Shown here: in pieces, positions 1-11,280 of the stretch
Layout of the letters: every line of letters begins with the position of its first letter
Position numbering within the stretch: position 1 is the stretch's first letter
NCBI GenBank assembly: GCA_963576475.1
Contig: OY754964.1
Location: forward strand, 4,888,149 to 4,952,148
Direction: 5' to 3'
Source: Molanna angustata
Taxonomy: Eukaryota; Arthropoda; Insecta; Trichoptera; Molannidae
Length of the DNA: 64,000 bases
The notes under the pieces: model-generated
What the model saw: the letters and a program-made list of their open reading frames with translations, nothing else
Told to the model about the DNA's origin: nothing
Database searches by the model: none
Program-made: the position numbers and the translations under genes

Positions 1-247
1 TGACGAAGAAAATATACAGAGCGGAAAGGAATAGAATGAGAGGTCGGGGACGCCTGAGAAAGGGATGGCTCGACCATGCGAACGAAATCTTGAAAGACGG
101 AAATGTTAGAAATGTGAGAAATAGGCGAACATTTATGAGAAAATGCATGAATGTGGACTAGGCGAAGGATGCGTGCCAGGATAGAAAAATATGGCGAGGT
201 AGGCATGCCTACCCCGCAAGGGACATGGCGTGATGGTATGTATGTAT
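1..247 (+). mobile_element. RTE-type LINE, 3' fragment (TATG-tailed family)
   Basis: The + strand reads, with frameshifts and a stop, as the C-terminus of a non-LTR reverse transcriptase. It runs from a 'LTKKIY' segment through a basic 'RGRPRKGW' stretch to 'NRRTFMRKCMNV', then a degraded 'CQDRKIWR'. It ends at GGCGTGATGG followed by a (TATG)n tail at about 231-247. The same 3' end recurs about a dozen times in the window; the best-preserved relative is at 22516-23061 on the other strand. The 5' part lies outside the window or was never copied. Assignment to the RTE group comes from remembered family features and is an inference. Confidence 0.8.
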
Positions 248-299
248 GTAAGAATGTGTACTTGAATTATATATATACATCTTCATACATATATTCCCA

Positions 300-382
300 A
301 AACTAAACATTAAATCGGTCGTGGCAGGATTCAACCTGCGAACACTGCATTACAAACCCATGACGCCATATATGCTCTGCCA
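300..382 (-). repeat. tRNA-like relic (SINE head or tRNA pseudogene)
   Basis: On the minus strand a T-arm-like hairpin is visible: GCAGG, a six-base loop, CCTGC, with a near B-box GGTTGAATCC. It is followed by CACGACC, which pairs 5 of 7 with an upstream GGACGAG. The T-loop is one base short and the anticodon arm is poor, so this is not a working tRNA. A second B-box-like sequence at 8595-8665 shares the following CGACCGATTT, which suggests a tRNA-derived SINE. Confidence 0.4.
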
Positions 383-542
383 CCACTCGTCCAAACTTTA
401 CTTAATTAGAGAAGGCAACTATTGTAAATATTTAGTTTGTTAAAGTTAAGTTTCAATTCATGATGACTTGAATTCAATTTTTTTTCTTAATCTGTGTACA
501 ATAGTTAAGTTTAAGTTGTTTAGATACTTTTTAAAAATGTAA

Positions 543-660
543 ATAGTTACTCCTGTGAAATATAATAATATGTACACTGCTAGCCCTAGAACAGGTATAC
601 CTAGTTGGGCAGCAGTTATCTATTTTTAATGAAGATTATTTATATGGTGTGAAAAAAAAA
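543..660 (+). mobile_element. LINE 3' UTR end with conserved hairpin
   Basis: At 577-616 a strong stem-loop is visible (CTGCT/AGCAG, GCCC/GGGC, CTAG/CTAG), followed about 35 bp later by an A-run at 651-660. The same hairpin occurs at 11973-12018 (+) and 42828-42878 (-), each next to an A-rich or (TAAA)n tail. I read this as the 3' end of a heavily truncated LINE whose 3' RNA structure is conserved. No coding sequence remains. Confidence 0.6.
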
Positions 661-790
661 ATTGGACCTTGATAATGCCGAGTCAGCTGAGCGAAAATGA
701 TCGGTCGTAATGAATCAAATTTATGGAAAAATACTTTGTTTCATTTAATGGAATTCAACAAAAACTTTAGAATTGTTATATTCTTGTTTA
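661..790 (+). repeat. Possible Penelope-like terminal repeat fragment
   Basis: A CCTTGATAATGCC...GCGAAAA module at 664-697 is followed by sequence resembling 33541-33640 (GGAAAAATAC, then TTTAATGGAATT, then CAAAAACTTTAGAAT). The same arrangement occurs in both arms of the inverted repeat at 33168-33588. The module resembles hammerhead-ribozyme cores reported in Penelope-like retroelements but departs from the consensus. Confidence 0.4.
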
Positions 791-1290
791 AACAATGGAA
801 AAATACAAAGATTGTCAACCTTTCAAGAAGACAAAAAAATAATCACTACCTTTGTGATGGCCACAACTCTACGCGTATCATATTATATATTTTTTATCTG
901 ACTTATTCACTCATAAAAAGCTGAACTCTATTAATGGGATATTTCTTTCGACTGTGAATTTTTCATTATGTAAATTTGAATAAGCTCCTCTCGTCAAAAA
1001 ATAACACCACCCCTTTCATCGCTGGGGATGCCGCCATCTCCGAAATAATGGATGAAACACCATCCCCGGCTACCTTCCGTCCCAACCCTGGGGTAAATAT
1101 GTTTCGTCCATATTTTATTCCGCCATAATAAATATATTTTCTGCCAAAAGTACTCCGCACTCTAAATCTGAAGCTTGAATCGTGAATTTGATCGACAATT
1201 TGGCCAAAACATATTTATTACTTACATATAACGCCTGACCAGTCCAATATATTTATTTTATTTTATTCTTATATCTTCTCGAAAAACTAT
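791..1290. other. No recognisable feature
   Basis: AT-rich sequence. A slightly GC-richer patch at 990-1120 gives a 64-codon minus-strand reading frame, but I see no family motif, splice sites or repeat partner. Confidence 0.5.
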
Positions 1291-1292
1291 TC

Positions 1293-1400
1293 ATTAAACG
1301 CGCACCCAATAATAAGTTGCCTCATTCTGGGGACTTAGATATTAATCGTCTCACAGATCCAGACTGAAAATTCAATTGAAACTGTGTCTCAACCGAAAAT
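1293..1400 (+). repeat. Interspersed repeat I, copy 1
   Basis: This shares an ordered series of blocks with 41429-41525: GCACCCAATAAYAAGTT, CATTCTGG(G/A)GACTT, and AACTGTGTCTC at the end. The spacer between blocks is diverged. The family is unknown. Confidence 0.55.
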
Positions 1401-1442
1401 ATTTTATACGATAGCAAAGATAATTTTGCTATCGTATAAAAT
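1401..1442. repeat. 18-bp perfect inverted repeat
   Basis: Arms at 1401-1418 and 1425-1442 are exact reverse complements (ATTTTATACGATAGCAAA) around a 6-base spacer. It follows repeat I directly; the other repeat I copy lacks this hairpin. Confidence 0.8.
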
Positions 1443-1764
1443 AACAAAATTATTAACAAAAAGTTTGTTTGTGTGAAATATTGATGAACTTCGCATTTTG
1501 TGTTCACTCAATAGGATAACATTATATAAAATTATTTAGATATACTTTCTTGTATGCGATTGTCAATGTCTGTAAGTGTCCCAAATAAAATAAAATAAAA
1601 CAAATAAAAGATAATTTTTATGGGTAACAAGATAGTTAAAGAGGTCACATACATTCCATCACCATATTTCAAAAGCATCAAATATAATTATTTTCTTTTC
1701 TTCGATGTCCATCTTCCCATTTCATTTACTTTCATCGTAAGTTAAATGTTATTCTTAAATAAAC

Positions 1765-1800
1765 GAGTGGGTTGTGGCCAACACTCAACTCTCAACTACA
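1765..1800 (+). repeat. Repeat B core (short copy)
   Basis: It contains the GGGTTGTGGCCAACAC core followed by TCAACTCTCAACTAC. This marks a family with copies at 27245, 27395, 31883, 36330 and 36450. Confidence 0.65.
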
Positions 1801-2402
1801 TAGTAAGTGTACATGTTTTCTTCTTGAGTGATTCGCAATCCCTAAATGCATTTTTAATGAAGTAATATCCTTAACAAATATAGTTAATACAGTCACACAA
1901 AAATAATGTCACGAAACTAACAGTTTGTCTACATGATACCTGTTGAGAAATTGAGGTTAAAAATTTAACTGTAAATTTATATTGTAATAAATGAGCATGT
2001 ATAAGACGATGCATCATGGTTGATGAGGCGATAGATATGTCTAAAGATATGGTGTTAGGTTCTCTGTACCTAGCCCGTGAGTTAGATGGTGTAATATTAT
2101 TTAGATGAATACTACTACGTTCATAATAGTGGAAAGTAAAAAAATACACTTGTTTATAGGATCACATAAATATCAATATGAAGTCGTTAACTCAATTTTC
2201 CCTTACAGAAGCTATTTTACTTCTGTTATATAGATTTTTCATACAAATATGCAATTTCATACTTAATAATATAGGTACCATAGATTTTTTATCTTTAAAT
2301 CCCTGAATGCAGTTTTGAATTTTATATTTCTGTTGTATCAAAAATTCAAACAAAATAATAAATTGACAATTTTCCAGAGCGCATTTTGATAATTATAAGA
2401 CA

Positions 2403-2625
2403 TGAAATCATTGAGAAAAAATAAATGGATATCTATGGACACTAATCAGCTCTAAGTTTATAGACCTTTCACATATGATATTAATAATAAGGCTTATAAT
2501 TAGGCTGTGAAAAGGACTCAAAAAAACATAATGTAAATGATGAAACCATAGAGAAGAAATAAATGATTGTCTATGAAAAACTAATCGGTTCTAGGTCTAT
2601 GCACTTTATACATATGATGTTAATA
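2403..2625 (+). repeat. Diverged direct duplication, about 138-bp period
   Basis: Segments 2403-2487 and 2541-2625 align along their length (GAAAYCATNGAGAARAAATAA, then CTAATCRGYTCTA, then CATATGATRTTAATA). The spacing suggests an old tandem duplication. No coding potential is seen. Confidence 0.5.
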
Positions 2626-3176
2626 TGAAATCGATCAAATATTCGGATAGTCAGTTATTGTTGTTTAAAAATTGTCTACAAAAATTTGAAATCATAATTC
2701 TCGACTAAGACACAGTAAAAGAGAGTAAATGTAATTTTCTTAAACGCTTTTCAGTATCAAGTTGAAATTATTTAAATATCCTTAGATAGGAAACCAATAG
2801 TAATTTGAATCAATATGAAGTATAGTAGTATTGAAAACATACATTGTATTTCTCGAATTTCACAATATCAAACGATTGATTTTATCGTCTTCGAATTAGT
2901 TACCATTGGAATAAGATGGTACTGAAAATTTTACAGTCCATATTACCCTCCTCGTAAAACGATCAATAACTGAGATTAGATTCTCCATTTATCCCATGAT
3001 TCCCTGTGACGCTAACTGTCTCTTATCCGAGGATTTATTTTGCACGAATATTCCAAATCTCTTATGTTAAATGTTTTATGGAATATAATATGATGATAGG
3101 TTTTGACAAAAAAAGGTAATCTTTTTAGCCGTCCTGGAATATTATTTCAGATAATCTATAAGATTTTTAAGTGTAC
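2626..3176. other. No recognisable gene
   Basis: AT-rich. A short stretch near 2685-2705 (AATCATAATTCTCGACTA) resembles the tail of repeat B at 32420-32440. Nothing else is identified. Confidence 0.45.
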
Positions 3177-3465
3177 TTCTTCTTCTTCTTCTCAGCCTAA
3201 TCCCGTCCACTCCTGGACGAAGGCCTCCTCCACCTCATTCCACGCCACCCTATCTTGTGCTCTGAGCAACCAATTAACACCAGGACGACGGCTGATGCTT
3301 CCAACACCTCTGACTGTCATTCTCGGTCTCCAAGCCAATACTATCCTTGGCCATCTGTCTTCGGGGTATCTAGTCACGTGGCCCGCCCATCTCCACTTCT
3401 GGGTAAGAATGCGGTGGACGACATCACAATGTAGTGTGGAGCCAAATCGTTCAGAGCATTAAACA
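3177..3465 (-). mobile_element. RTE-type LINE, 3' end with GAA tail
   Basis: The minus strand encodes the C-terminus of a LINE reverse transcriptase. It shows a 'DRWPRIVLAWRPRM' segment, then 'GVNWLLRAQDRVAWNEVEEA' and a final 'FVQEWTGLG' before the stop. Just downstream on that strand is a (GAA)n tail, seen as (TTC)n at 3177-3192. The 'AQDR..W...EEAFVQ.W' ending and GAA tail recur at 17111, 48113 and elsewhere. All catalytic domains are missing. Confidence 0.8.
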
Positions 3466-3776
3466 CCGCCAGGCATACCTCATACCATACTCGTTCTGGA
3501 AATTTCAAAACCAGTGTAGTTTGTTAGGATGAGGTGTTATGTGACATGTTTGTCAGCTTCAGATATGAAACCCACAGGTGCATTGAATCTTTTTATATTC
3601 TATCAAGCTGATACTATTTATATAATATATTTGTTGAACTATTATTAAACTGGTTTTAACAAAAAAAATATATTTTTAAAATGATGAATGAAAATCGAAT
3701 ATTTTTACAGTTCCATATTCGCAACAGTAAAATTGAACTGAAAATCTAGGATCGTCTATCGACGATATGTTACACC

Positions 3777-4060
3777 TTTCATACGTGTCCTTCAATTCTT
3801 TGGACACATTGCCAGAAGGGAATCAGACTGCCTCGAGAAGCTTGTTGTGATGGGCAGCGTGGAAGGACGGAGATCTCGTGGTCGCTCACCGACCAGCAGG
3901 CTAAGTCAGTAAAAAAGTCGAGATTCGACAACGTATCGCCGCTCTTCTCGTCATGTTTACGCCAGTGACGACAATTCGTAGTCACTAAGCGCTGTCGAGT
4001 TCGTAAATGCACTTATGAGTATTTGTCGCCGTTAGACTGGCTTGCGGTACATTTTTGAAT
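3777..4060 (+). mobile_element. RTE-type LINE C-terminal fragment
   Basis: Reading + near 3786 gives 'LQFFGHIARRESDCLEKLV' then 'GRRSRGRSPTS', the usual (F)GH..RR...G.RRGR layout of the region after the reverse transcriptase. The reading frame breaks near 3905. No tail or target duplication could be defined. Confidence 0.7.
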
Positions 4061-4768
4061 TATCATTTATGGCAATACACAATATTTTCCCCATGATTTG
4101 AATAAATGTCAAATTTGTTTACATAAATTTGTTAAATAAATATAATATGGTCATATTTTTAAGCATGAAAGCAAGTTATAATACGATTAAATTAACTTCT
4201 TTTGTGTTTATTGAATGTTTTGAGTGTAATTTTAAAAATTATTTTTAATTATATTTCGATCAATTTATCAAGTCGATGACAGCAGCGTGTTATTTTTTTT
4301 ACTAAAAACTACGCCGAATTTTCTTTTGTTAAGTGTTAAAATACATATGTGATAAAATAGCTTACAAGAATACTTTCTCAAAATCAAAAATTATTTCAAA
4401 TCTATACCTACGGAAAACATTTACGGACGCATAGAATCATCATAGAATTATAATGTTATAATCTAAGTACGGACGCATATTTCCATTAAATATATAACCA
4501 TATAAAACTTTTGTTATGCGGTAATTAGCAATAAATGAATTACGCGGAATATTTAAAGGGTTTGAAGAATCTCTTAAACGGCGTCGTGTAACCCGTTTAT
4601 TATTATTCTCAAAATAAATATGAAATTCGGCATTGTTCGCGTAAAAAATGACATTTAATTCAACATGGCGGCGTTAGATCTTGTCTCTCGACTCGATGTC
4701 GACCCGATCTCGCCGTCAAATAAGTGGGCGAGAACGATTCCACGCATTATCTGCTTAGTGACTACCAA
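4061..4768. other. No recognisable gene
   Basis: AT-rich up to about 4640, then a GC-richer patch (4660-4760) with an 18-codon open frame starting ATGGCGGCG. I see no support that it is translated. Confidence 0.45.
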
Positions 4769-4831
4769 AACTGTCAAAATATCGATTAGTCGATATTTTG
4801 ACAGTTAATCTCGACATTTATCGGTCGAGAT
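4769..4831. repeat. Two adjacent perfect hairpins
   Basis: Arms 4769-4785 and 4790-4806 form a 17-bp perfect inverted repeat (AACTGTCAAAATATCGA) with a TTAG loop. Immediately after, ATCTCGAC (4808-4815) pairs with GTCGAGAT (4824-4831). Such tight pairs can be transposon ends or a processed foldback; neither was shown. Confidence 0.8.
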
Positions 4832-4879
4832 CTACTTACAGACTTAGCCTGCAGATGGTGCGATATGGTTAAGTCCACA

Positions 4880-4990
4880 ATGGGGTCTTCGGTTACTGGT
4901 GCTCTGCGTTCAGCCCAAAACAGATTGGCATGGAGGCGGGCCCATACGTGTGCGACGGACTACAGCCGCTATCCTCAGTCATGAGGAAAA
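4880..4990 (+). mobile_element. RTE-type LINE extreme 3' coding end
   Basis: The + frame reads 'TGALRSAQNRLAWRRAHT' then 'ATDYSRYPQS', ending at a TGA. A diverged copy of the same stretch is at 44530-44630 (GCTCTACGTTCGGCC, then AGACTAGTATGGAGGCG). Only the last about 35 codons remain. Confidence 0.7.
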
Positions 4991-5189
4991 GGACGAATAT
5001 ATAATATATGTATTCGCAAATATTGGATTTTTCGCTGAGTCGGTGATATTTTATAACAATTTTTTCAAGTATTGTCATTTCATATATAATTTATATGAAC
5101 TGTTGCTTTTATTGTTCGCGCCATTTAATTGTCATAAAATAAAATAAAATAAAATGCACTGTATTCGATGAATTTTGATGCCTTTGTGT

Positions 5190-5653
5190 ATCGCCAGAAG
5201 AAGTAATGCACTAAGCCAATGGCCATTGGCAATCAAGAGGCTTCTTCTAGGATTCATCGTCTTCATCCGCACTCATCACCGTTTCAACTACCGCTTTATA
5301 AAATAAACCGCCTACCTACAATGCATTGCCAATATTCGCGCCTGCGAGTTGGCAACACTGAAAAACAAGACTCTTCCCGCTTGTCTTTCGCAGAGTACGG
5401 ATCCATATTTTGTTCGTGTCTGTGTGACCGCCGCTTTTCGCCGCTAATTAAATAAAGCCGCATAATTTCCAACTGCTACTTTTACCGCAAATTCTCCGCC
5501 ATCTTCACAGATATCGTCTACAATAACATCGCAGTTCATAAACATTTTCAACAGTTTTTTCAACCGTTACAACCGCTACATCAATCTTCAACGCCCGCTA
5601 ACACTGCAAGAGAAGAGTGGCCTCTGCCAAAAAGATCTGCCAGCCAATTAAAG
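5190..5653 (+). other. Candidate first exon/5' UTR or solo LTR
   Basis: This island is GC-richer than its surroundings. It contains a TATA-like CTTTATAAAATAA at about 5292, GTTGGCAACACTG at 5350, AATAAAG at about 5451, and ends at a near-consensus donor AAAG|GTAAGTG (GT at 5654). No long reading frame is present. A promoter plus non-coding first exon fits, but a solo LTR, with TATA and AATAAA inside, fits equally well. No terminal TG/CA pair or target duplication could be fixed. Confidence 0.3.
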
Positions 5654-7435
5654 GTAAGTGCATTGTTTCCTTTTGGCTTATATACGAGGTATCATATTTA
5701 TTGAACTGCAGTGCATAAAAATCGTTCATAAAATCAAATACCAATACCAAATTTGTCAATTTTACAATGAACCAGCAAATCCCCGCAACACCACAAACCA
5801 ATTTCTCAAAAGATGGCGTTACAAAAAGGCTTTTTCGTCAATCCATAGTTAGCGATGGTGCTTTAAGCTTGTTTTTAAACGAACAGATTTTAATTATTAA
5901 AAATATATAGAACATTCAAAAATAGGATTGATGGGGAACTCAATCAGGTGACATAATTGGTGAAAGTTGTGCAAGCGCAAGTAATCCAGCCGATGACAAA
6001 TCAGCAACATTACGCGAATTACACCACACATTCTACCTCTTGGTACTGTATGTTTTATTTATTTATCAATTTATAAAAATATTTCATTTCATAGAGTACA
6101 ATTTATATAACATCCCACTAAATGAAACCATAGATTTTCATTTTTTATACTAGATGTCGCAGTTAGCAAATTTTGAATGAATCGAAGTGAGAATTTTTTC
6201 CGCGGGACTTTTGACAACAAGGAGGGCAGAAAACATGTTTTTTTTATAAAGAATAACGACTAATATGAAATGTTTTCGGATTTATTTGTCTAAAAATCAC
6301 TTTGTTCGTTAAGATTTAGAGAACAGTTATCTAGGAAGTGTTGAAATGTAAGGAAAACTGCAATATGTTGCAAACCAAGAAATCAAACGCGCGATACACC
6401 ATGACTCACTCATTGCACGGAGTACTCAACCTAGTATATTATATGGAAGTCTTTGGATTAAACCTGTATCGAGTTTTAATATAGTCACATTATTTTTGAG
6501 AGACACGAATGATAAATATGTTCCTAAAGACGTTAATAGTTGATTTTAGCAACATAACGCGGCCAAATAAACATAGAAAATTATGTAAGTTGGAGTATTT
6601 ATGTAACATGGTATTACATACCTACATTTGACTTAAAACGATGAAATATCAATAATAACAACTGGATAAAATTGAATGTATTTGGTGTAAATTTAACTTC
6701 TCTCAGGGATATCGTGTTGACATGACACAGAGTGTGTTCTGCAGAATGTAGATGACTGTGGCTGATAAGTGGACAAAAAAATCCTTCAAAATAAACCCAC
6801 TTTAATGCTCGCAACAAACAACCATCTCGCTATGTGCTAGGGTAAATATTTTCTCAAGATTGTTTGCACAGATTACTGCTCACAATATAATATAGGTGTG
6901 TCTATTGTTTATTCTTTAAACACATTGAATTCAATACGGAAAATCACTTGCACGTGGTTGATATTGTTAGTTTTTCAATAATAAATTTACAATAAAAAGG
7001 TTTAAATCCATTCCCTTTAGTCTAGCCAGTTTTGGTTCCAAGTAAAGTGCCTTTATAAGTAAGAAAGTGTCTTAGTTATATTATTTTGATTCTGATATAT
7101 ATCTCAAGATCAAGTTCAGGTTTACTATAATTTTAAATATGTTATCGTTGTGCTAAAAAGCTAAGATTTCAAATATAAAGATCTACGTGATCAAATGTCT
7201 TTAAACATAAATGACAAATCAATGAAAGTTTTTCCTGGAGTCTAAATCTAGAAATTCCTGGTATCACATTGTAAAAATGTGTCACAAAATATAGAAAATA
7301 CGCCTTTTAAACGTAATTGCTTTAATCGTGATTTTCAATACCTACTTAATTTTGCGAAATAAACTACTCATGTAACAGGTAGTAAAGAATAGGTCGAAAA
7401 GAGGATGTATCTTGCGATTTGCGGGGAAGTCCAAG
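5654..7435. other. No recognisable gene
   Basis: AT-rich sequence with many stops in all frames. No repeat partner, RNA gene or coding motif was noticed. Confidence 0.5.
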
Positions 7436-7510
7436 ATGATAAGCATCTTATTGTCTGCCAAAACATGGTACAGGGATGTAACGAAGAAAACTTAATTGTA
7501 GTAAATAACG
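7436..7510 (+). repeat. Fragment shared with 42445-42560
   Basis: CATGGTACAGGGATGTAACG and the following GAAAACTT.ATTGTAG match the minus strand of 42466-42520 closely. That copy also carries a hairpin followed by GAAAC. The element type is unknown; a Penelope-like terminal repeat is one possibility. Confidence 0.4.
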
Positions 7511-7784
7511 TGTCCAGACACGTTAAGTAAGAAGTAAGTAAGTAAGTACTTAAAAAGGGTATTTTCTAATGTGAGGTTCGATTTAGTACACCATAAATTA
7601 GACGTTTATATAAAAAAAACTAATACTAATACATATACAAATTTATTTATATAAATCTAATATATTTTTTAATTGCATATACGCAAACATTGGATTTTTT
7701 TCCCTGTAGGTGCCTGAGTTACTGGTTCTTTTATAATACCCCAACTTCGTCACTATTGAGATGTTATTGTCAAATTAAATATTA

Positions 7785-7850
7785 TTTATTTATTTTAAAA
7801 TGGATTTCCACTATGTTAACACAAAAACTCTAGAATCTTTACGTTTTTAT
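7785..7850 (+). repeat. Fragment shared with 33575-33640
   Basis: TTTAAAATGGATTTCCACT, then CACAAAAACTCTAGAATC, is nearly identical to 33588-33632. There it follows the inverted-repeat module of a possible Penelope-like element. Confidence 0.6.
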
Positions 7851-7904
7851 AAATTAGTATATATTATAGTCCATTTGAGGAGTAGATGCAACTGACGTAA
7901 CTTT

Positions 7905-8510
7905 TTTTGAATGAAAGGTTAGAGCAGGTAACAGAATAAACGGAGCACTCAGACCAGTAACGTCCGATTCAATCATCTCAAAGGAAGCCAAAATTGCCGT
8001 ACATAATACAATTGTAGTGCCTACTTTGACGTATGCCATTGAAACATGAACGTGGCAACAGACGCATGAAAGAAGAATAATAGCTTTAGAACTGAGATCA
8101 CTAAGAAGAGTATTTAATAGAACGTTTTATGATAGAATAAAAAATGAGGACATATGGAGAAAATGCAAGATAAAGAAAGATTTCATAAGTAGGATGACAG
8201 CAACTTGCTGATGTGTCCACTGATTGATTGGTCTGTAGTCCTAGGGATCTGACAAATGACAACGCGATGTTAGTCGCTGCTTATTGGAAAGGTAGAGCTT
8301 AGCCGGAAACGAAAAAGAAAGAAAGATAAGTAGAATGAAAGTGAATGCCTTGAGACATATTGAAAGAATGAACAATGAGCGACTGACCAAAAAAATATAC
8401 ATGGGTGTAAGAGATGGAGTGAATAGCAGGAGTCTTCCCAGAAAGGGATGGTATGACCATGTGAATGTTATTTTGAAAGAAGGAAACATAAGAAGCTTGA
8501 ACTATTGACG
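7905..8510 (+). mobile_element. RTE-type LINE fragment, interrupted (TATG family)
   Basis: The first part (7915-8200) reads through frameshifts as the segment after the reverse transcriptase, 'NGALRP....AKIAVHNTIVVPTLTYA' to 'LRSLRRVFNRT'. The second part (8318-8500) continues with 'MKVNALRHIERMNNERLTKK' and 'HVNVILKEGN'. Between them are about 115 bp of foreign sequence, flanked by similar AAAGAAAGAT...AAGTAG blocks at 8174 and 8318. The foreign piece may be an inserted fragment or a junction of two copies. The 3' tail is absent. Confidence 0.75.
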
Positions 8511-8589
8511 GGCATGCATTTGTTTTTAAGCAAGTATTTAGGTACATAAACATCTTCATGCATTCTCTTAATTAAAAATACATGCTTTT

Positions 8590-8680
8590 ACTTATAGGTG
8601 AACGAAATCGGTCGAGCAATGATTTGAACCTAAGTTTTTCAGTATCTTTGCCGTCGGCCCATCTAGATTATGACAAAAAT
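8590..8680 (-). repeat. tRNA-like relic, second copy
   Basis: The minus strand has a near-perfect B box (GGTTCAAATC) followed by GCTCGACCGATTT, matching the end of the relic at 300-382. The 5' half is too diverged to fold as a tRNA. A tRNA-derived SINE is the likeliest reading. Confidence 0.4.
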
Positions 8681-8699
8681 ACATGAAGTAACAGACATT

Positions 8700-9770
8700 G
8701 CTCTATCTCGATATAAATAGTAAGATCAGCCTTCTTCTTATCTCAATGAATCTTTTAAAGATTCAAGAATTCCTAAGAAGTTTCCAAAGAAGTTTAAATA
8801 TTTATTATATCACTATCAAACGGTAGCCGAAACATTTGGCTAAAAGAAAAATCGATGGATTTATATAAAATGAGCGATCAAAGCTTATGTACATAAAACG
8901 ATTCCCGGTGTGTTTTACCGCCGCCGACAGAAAAAAGGTACGATTTGTTGTGCGTTTCAAAGAAACCCCTCGAGATCTGAAGAGTCTTATAATGAAAATA
9001 TTACGGATATCAGATTTGTGTACGGTACATATAATTCAATATAGACGATAACTTTTAATTCGCCGTATTTCATCGAAACATAAACGACAATCATTCACTC
9101 TGACAGATAAAGTGTATGGGTTGTGATATGATAAAGGTACGCTTATAAATTCTCTTCTGCCTATCAACCAAGAGTACCTATACATAAACAGCAATAAATT
9201 ATTTTCGTTTGTACAGAGAACACAGTCTGACTTGTATATCATTCTGCATCAGAATTGACTGCTTTATGGTAACCTTTGTGTTAATCGTATAATTTACGAC
9301 TCCAACCGAAACGTCAAAATGACGTTGAAGTATCGTTTTTTATCTGAAAAATGTTTGGATAGAAAAAAAATAGCGTTCGTTTTTAAGACTTCTGAATAAA
9401 GCTTCAACGATAACGCGTGTGGATTGAAGCAGCACACCCTACGGAACAAAAATTTATAAAATTGAATTTTCCGAATCTATTACATTTTTATTATTTGTAT
9501 TTCGATTTTTTTTTAATTGTCTAAGCAGTTTTTCAATGCTCAAAGTAAGACGAGTGCTTGTAGGCATTGACAAGTATCTCGACAATTTTCGACGGAGCGG
9601 GGGACGATTTGTGCATCTACCAACCAATCAAAAATACCTAAATTTGTCTTCTGCGCAGCCCACGTAATTATTATTTTCTATACTAATTAGTAAAACTCAA
9701 AATTGTTATTGTACAGTCAATAATTATCATTTAAACCCTATCCACTTTTCAGATTTTAGACTTTTAACTA
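8700..9770. other. No recognisable gene
   Basis: AT-rich with stops in all frames; nothing identified. Confidence 0.5.
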
Positions 9771-9777
9771 TTCTTAA

Positions 9778-10462
9778 GAGGGTGACTGATGCCAACGTAC
9801 CTATTTTTTCAATTTGATATACCATCATTATTACTAAACGAATCATTTTGAAAAAAATAACCTAGTTAGTTTGGATATTAATAAAGAGAAATATACCTTA
9901 ATTTTTTGATTATGTTCTGTATATATTCTTGTAGAAAAATAATAAGCATACCCCGATTTTAGACATTTATCTTAAATTTCCAAAAAAAAAAATAAGGTAT
10001 AGAGCAATATTTTTTTTATAAATTAAAGAAGAACAAAATACCTGGAAAAATATGATAATATGACGTTGCATTAACGCATCAGGTTAAGTAAATAAACCAA
10101 AAAAACTTTTATTACGCAATGGCGCTGAATGGAAAATAAATATTTTTTAGGTTTATTTACTAAACCTGAAGCATTAATGCAACGTCACATCATATTTTTC
10201 TAGATATTTTTGTCTTCTTATATTTAAAAAAAAATATTACTCTACGCCTTAAAGTTTATTAAAAATATATGATAAACATTGAAAATCGGGGTATGCCATT
10301 ATTTTTCTACAAGAATTTACACAGAACATTATTAAAAAGTTAAGGTATATTTTTGTTTATTAATATCCAAACTATCTTAATTATTTTTTTCAAAACGATT
10401 TAATTAGAAATTATGATGGTATATCAAATTGAAAAATAGGTAAGTTGGCAGCAGTCCCCCCC
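9778..10462. mobile_element. Palindromic TTAA-flanked element, copy 1 (685 bp)
   Basis: TTAA lies at 9774-9777 and 10463-10466. Between them the sequence is one long imperfect inverted repeat. The left end GAGGGTGACTGATGCCAACG is mirrored by a right end GGCAGCAGTCCCCCCC, and the correspondence continues inward for about 320 bp to a small asymmetric centre near 10120 (CGCAATGGCGCTG). TTAA duplication is the hallmark of piggyBac-type transposition, so I infer a non-autonomous foldback of that kind. A second copy is at 39795-40471. There is no coding capacity. Confidence 0.85.
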
Positions 10463-10466
10463 TTAA

Positions 10467-11160
10467 TGTTTCATTTTTCAAATCTGGATGTGTTACTGTT
10501 TGAAATGACAACTGTTTGTTTACGAAAAATAAATAAACAAACTTTGTGTTCAAATTTGAAACCAGTGTTCCATTTCGCTCGCTTCTTTGTCCGTGAATTA
10601 TTCGATTTTTCATAGACTCTCTCGTGTTTTTCATCCATAACAACTTAAGCACTGAGCAATTTCAAGTATATAAGTACATATATTTTCCTGACGCGCATTC
10701 CTGGTCACGTGCAGAAAGGTCTGCCATTTTGACATGTCGTGACATTACATACACCTGCATGGCTGCCATACATTTTAATAGGAAATATTTCGTTTGTGGT
10801 TTTTGTTTTATTTCTTTGTCGCTACTTAAATATTTTCATTCATATTCATACCATCACGGCATGTCCAGCAGCAGCTGTGCTGGTTTGGATTGTCATAAAA
10901 TAAAGCACGACAAATGCATATATACCCACACACCAGTCTCGTCTCATATAATAAGGCACAACCAGGGCTCTATAATAGGTGAATTGTGACTTGTCACAAA
11001 AAATGTGATATCCTACAACTAGTCCTATGAAAAGGTGTCCAATGTCATATCACAATTCCCACATCATAAAATCAACAGTTTCCAACAAACTCAATCTACA
11101 CGACAGACTAGACAAGTCAACATAATGATACTAAAGACCAAGTCAACTTTTGGTCAGAGA
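10467..11160. other. No recognised gene
   Basis: A 121-codon + frame at 10624-10989 has no recognisable domain and includes low-complexity stretches. TTGTCATAAAATAAA near 10890 also occurs at 5130, so part may be an old repeat. I do not call a gene. Confidence 0.4.
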
Positions 11161-11161
11161 C

Positions 11162-11280
11162 ATTTTCAGTTCCTCGGTGGTTGACTGGTAGAGATTGCCT
11201 GCGGGCAATAAGTCCGCCATGTTGTAGGTATAAATCAAGAAAAGTATTTCATTATTATTATTATTATTAGTATTTTTTTT
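11162..11280 (+). mobile_element. LINE 3' end with ATTGCC-TGCG-GGCAAT hairpin
   Basis: The stretch GGTTGACTGGTAGAGATTGCC...GGCAATAAGTCCGCC, followed by (ATT)n at 11249-11270, has the layout of Jockey/CR1-type LINE 3' regions I know from insect genomes. The 6-bp hairpin is perfect. Only the tail is present. Confidence 0.55.

Noticed and set aside
300..382. Functional tRNA gene
   Set aside because: T-loop one base short, acceptor mismatches and no proper anticodon stem.
10624..10989. 121-codon + strand frame
   Set aside because: No domain, no splice sites, contains common repeat-like sequence; likely chance.
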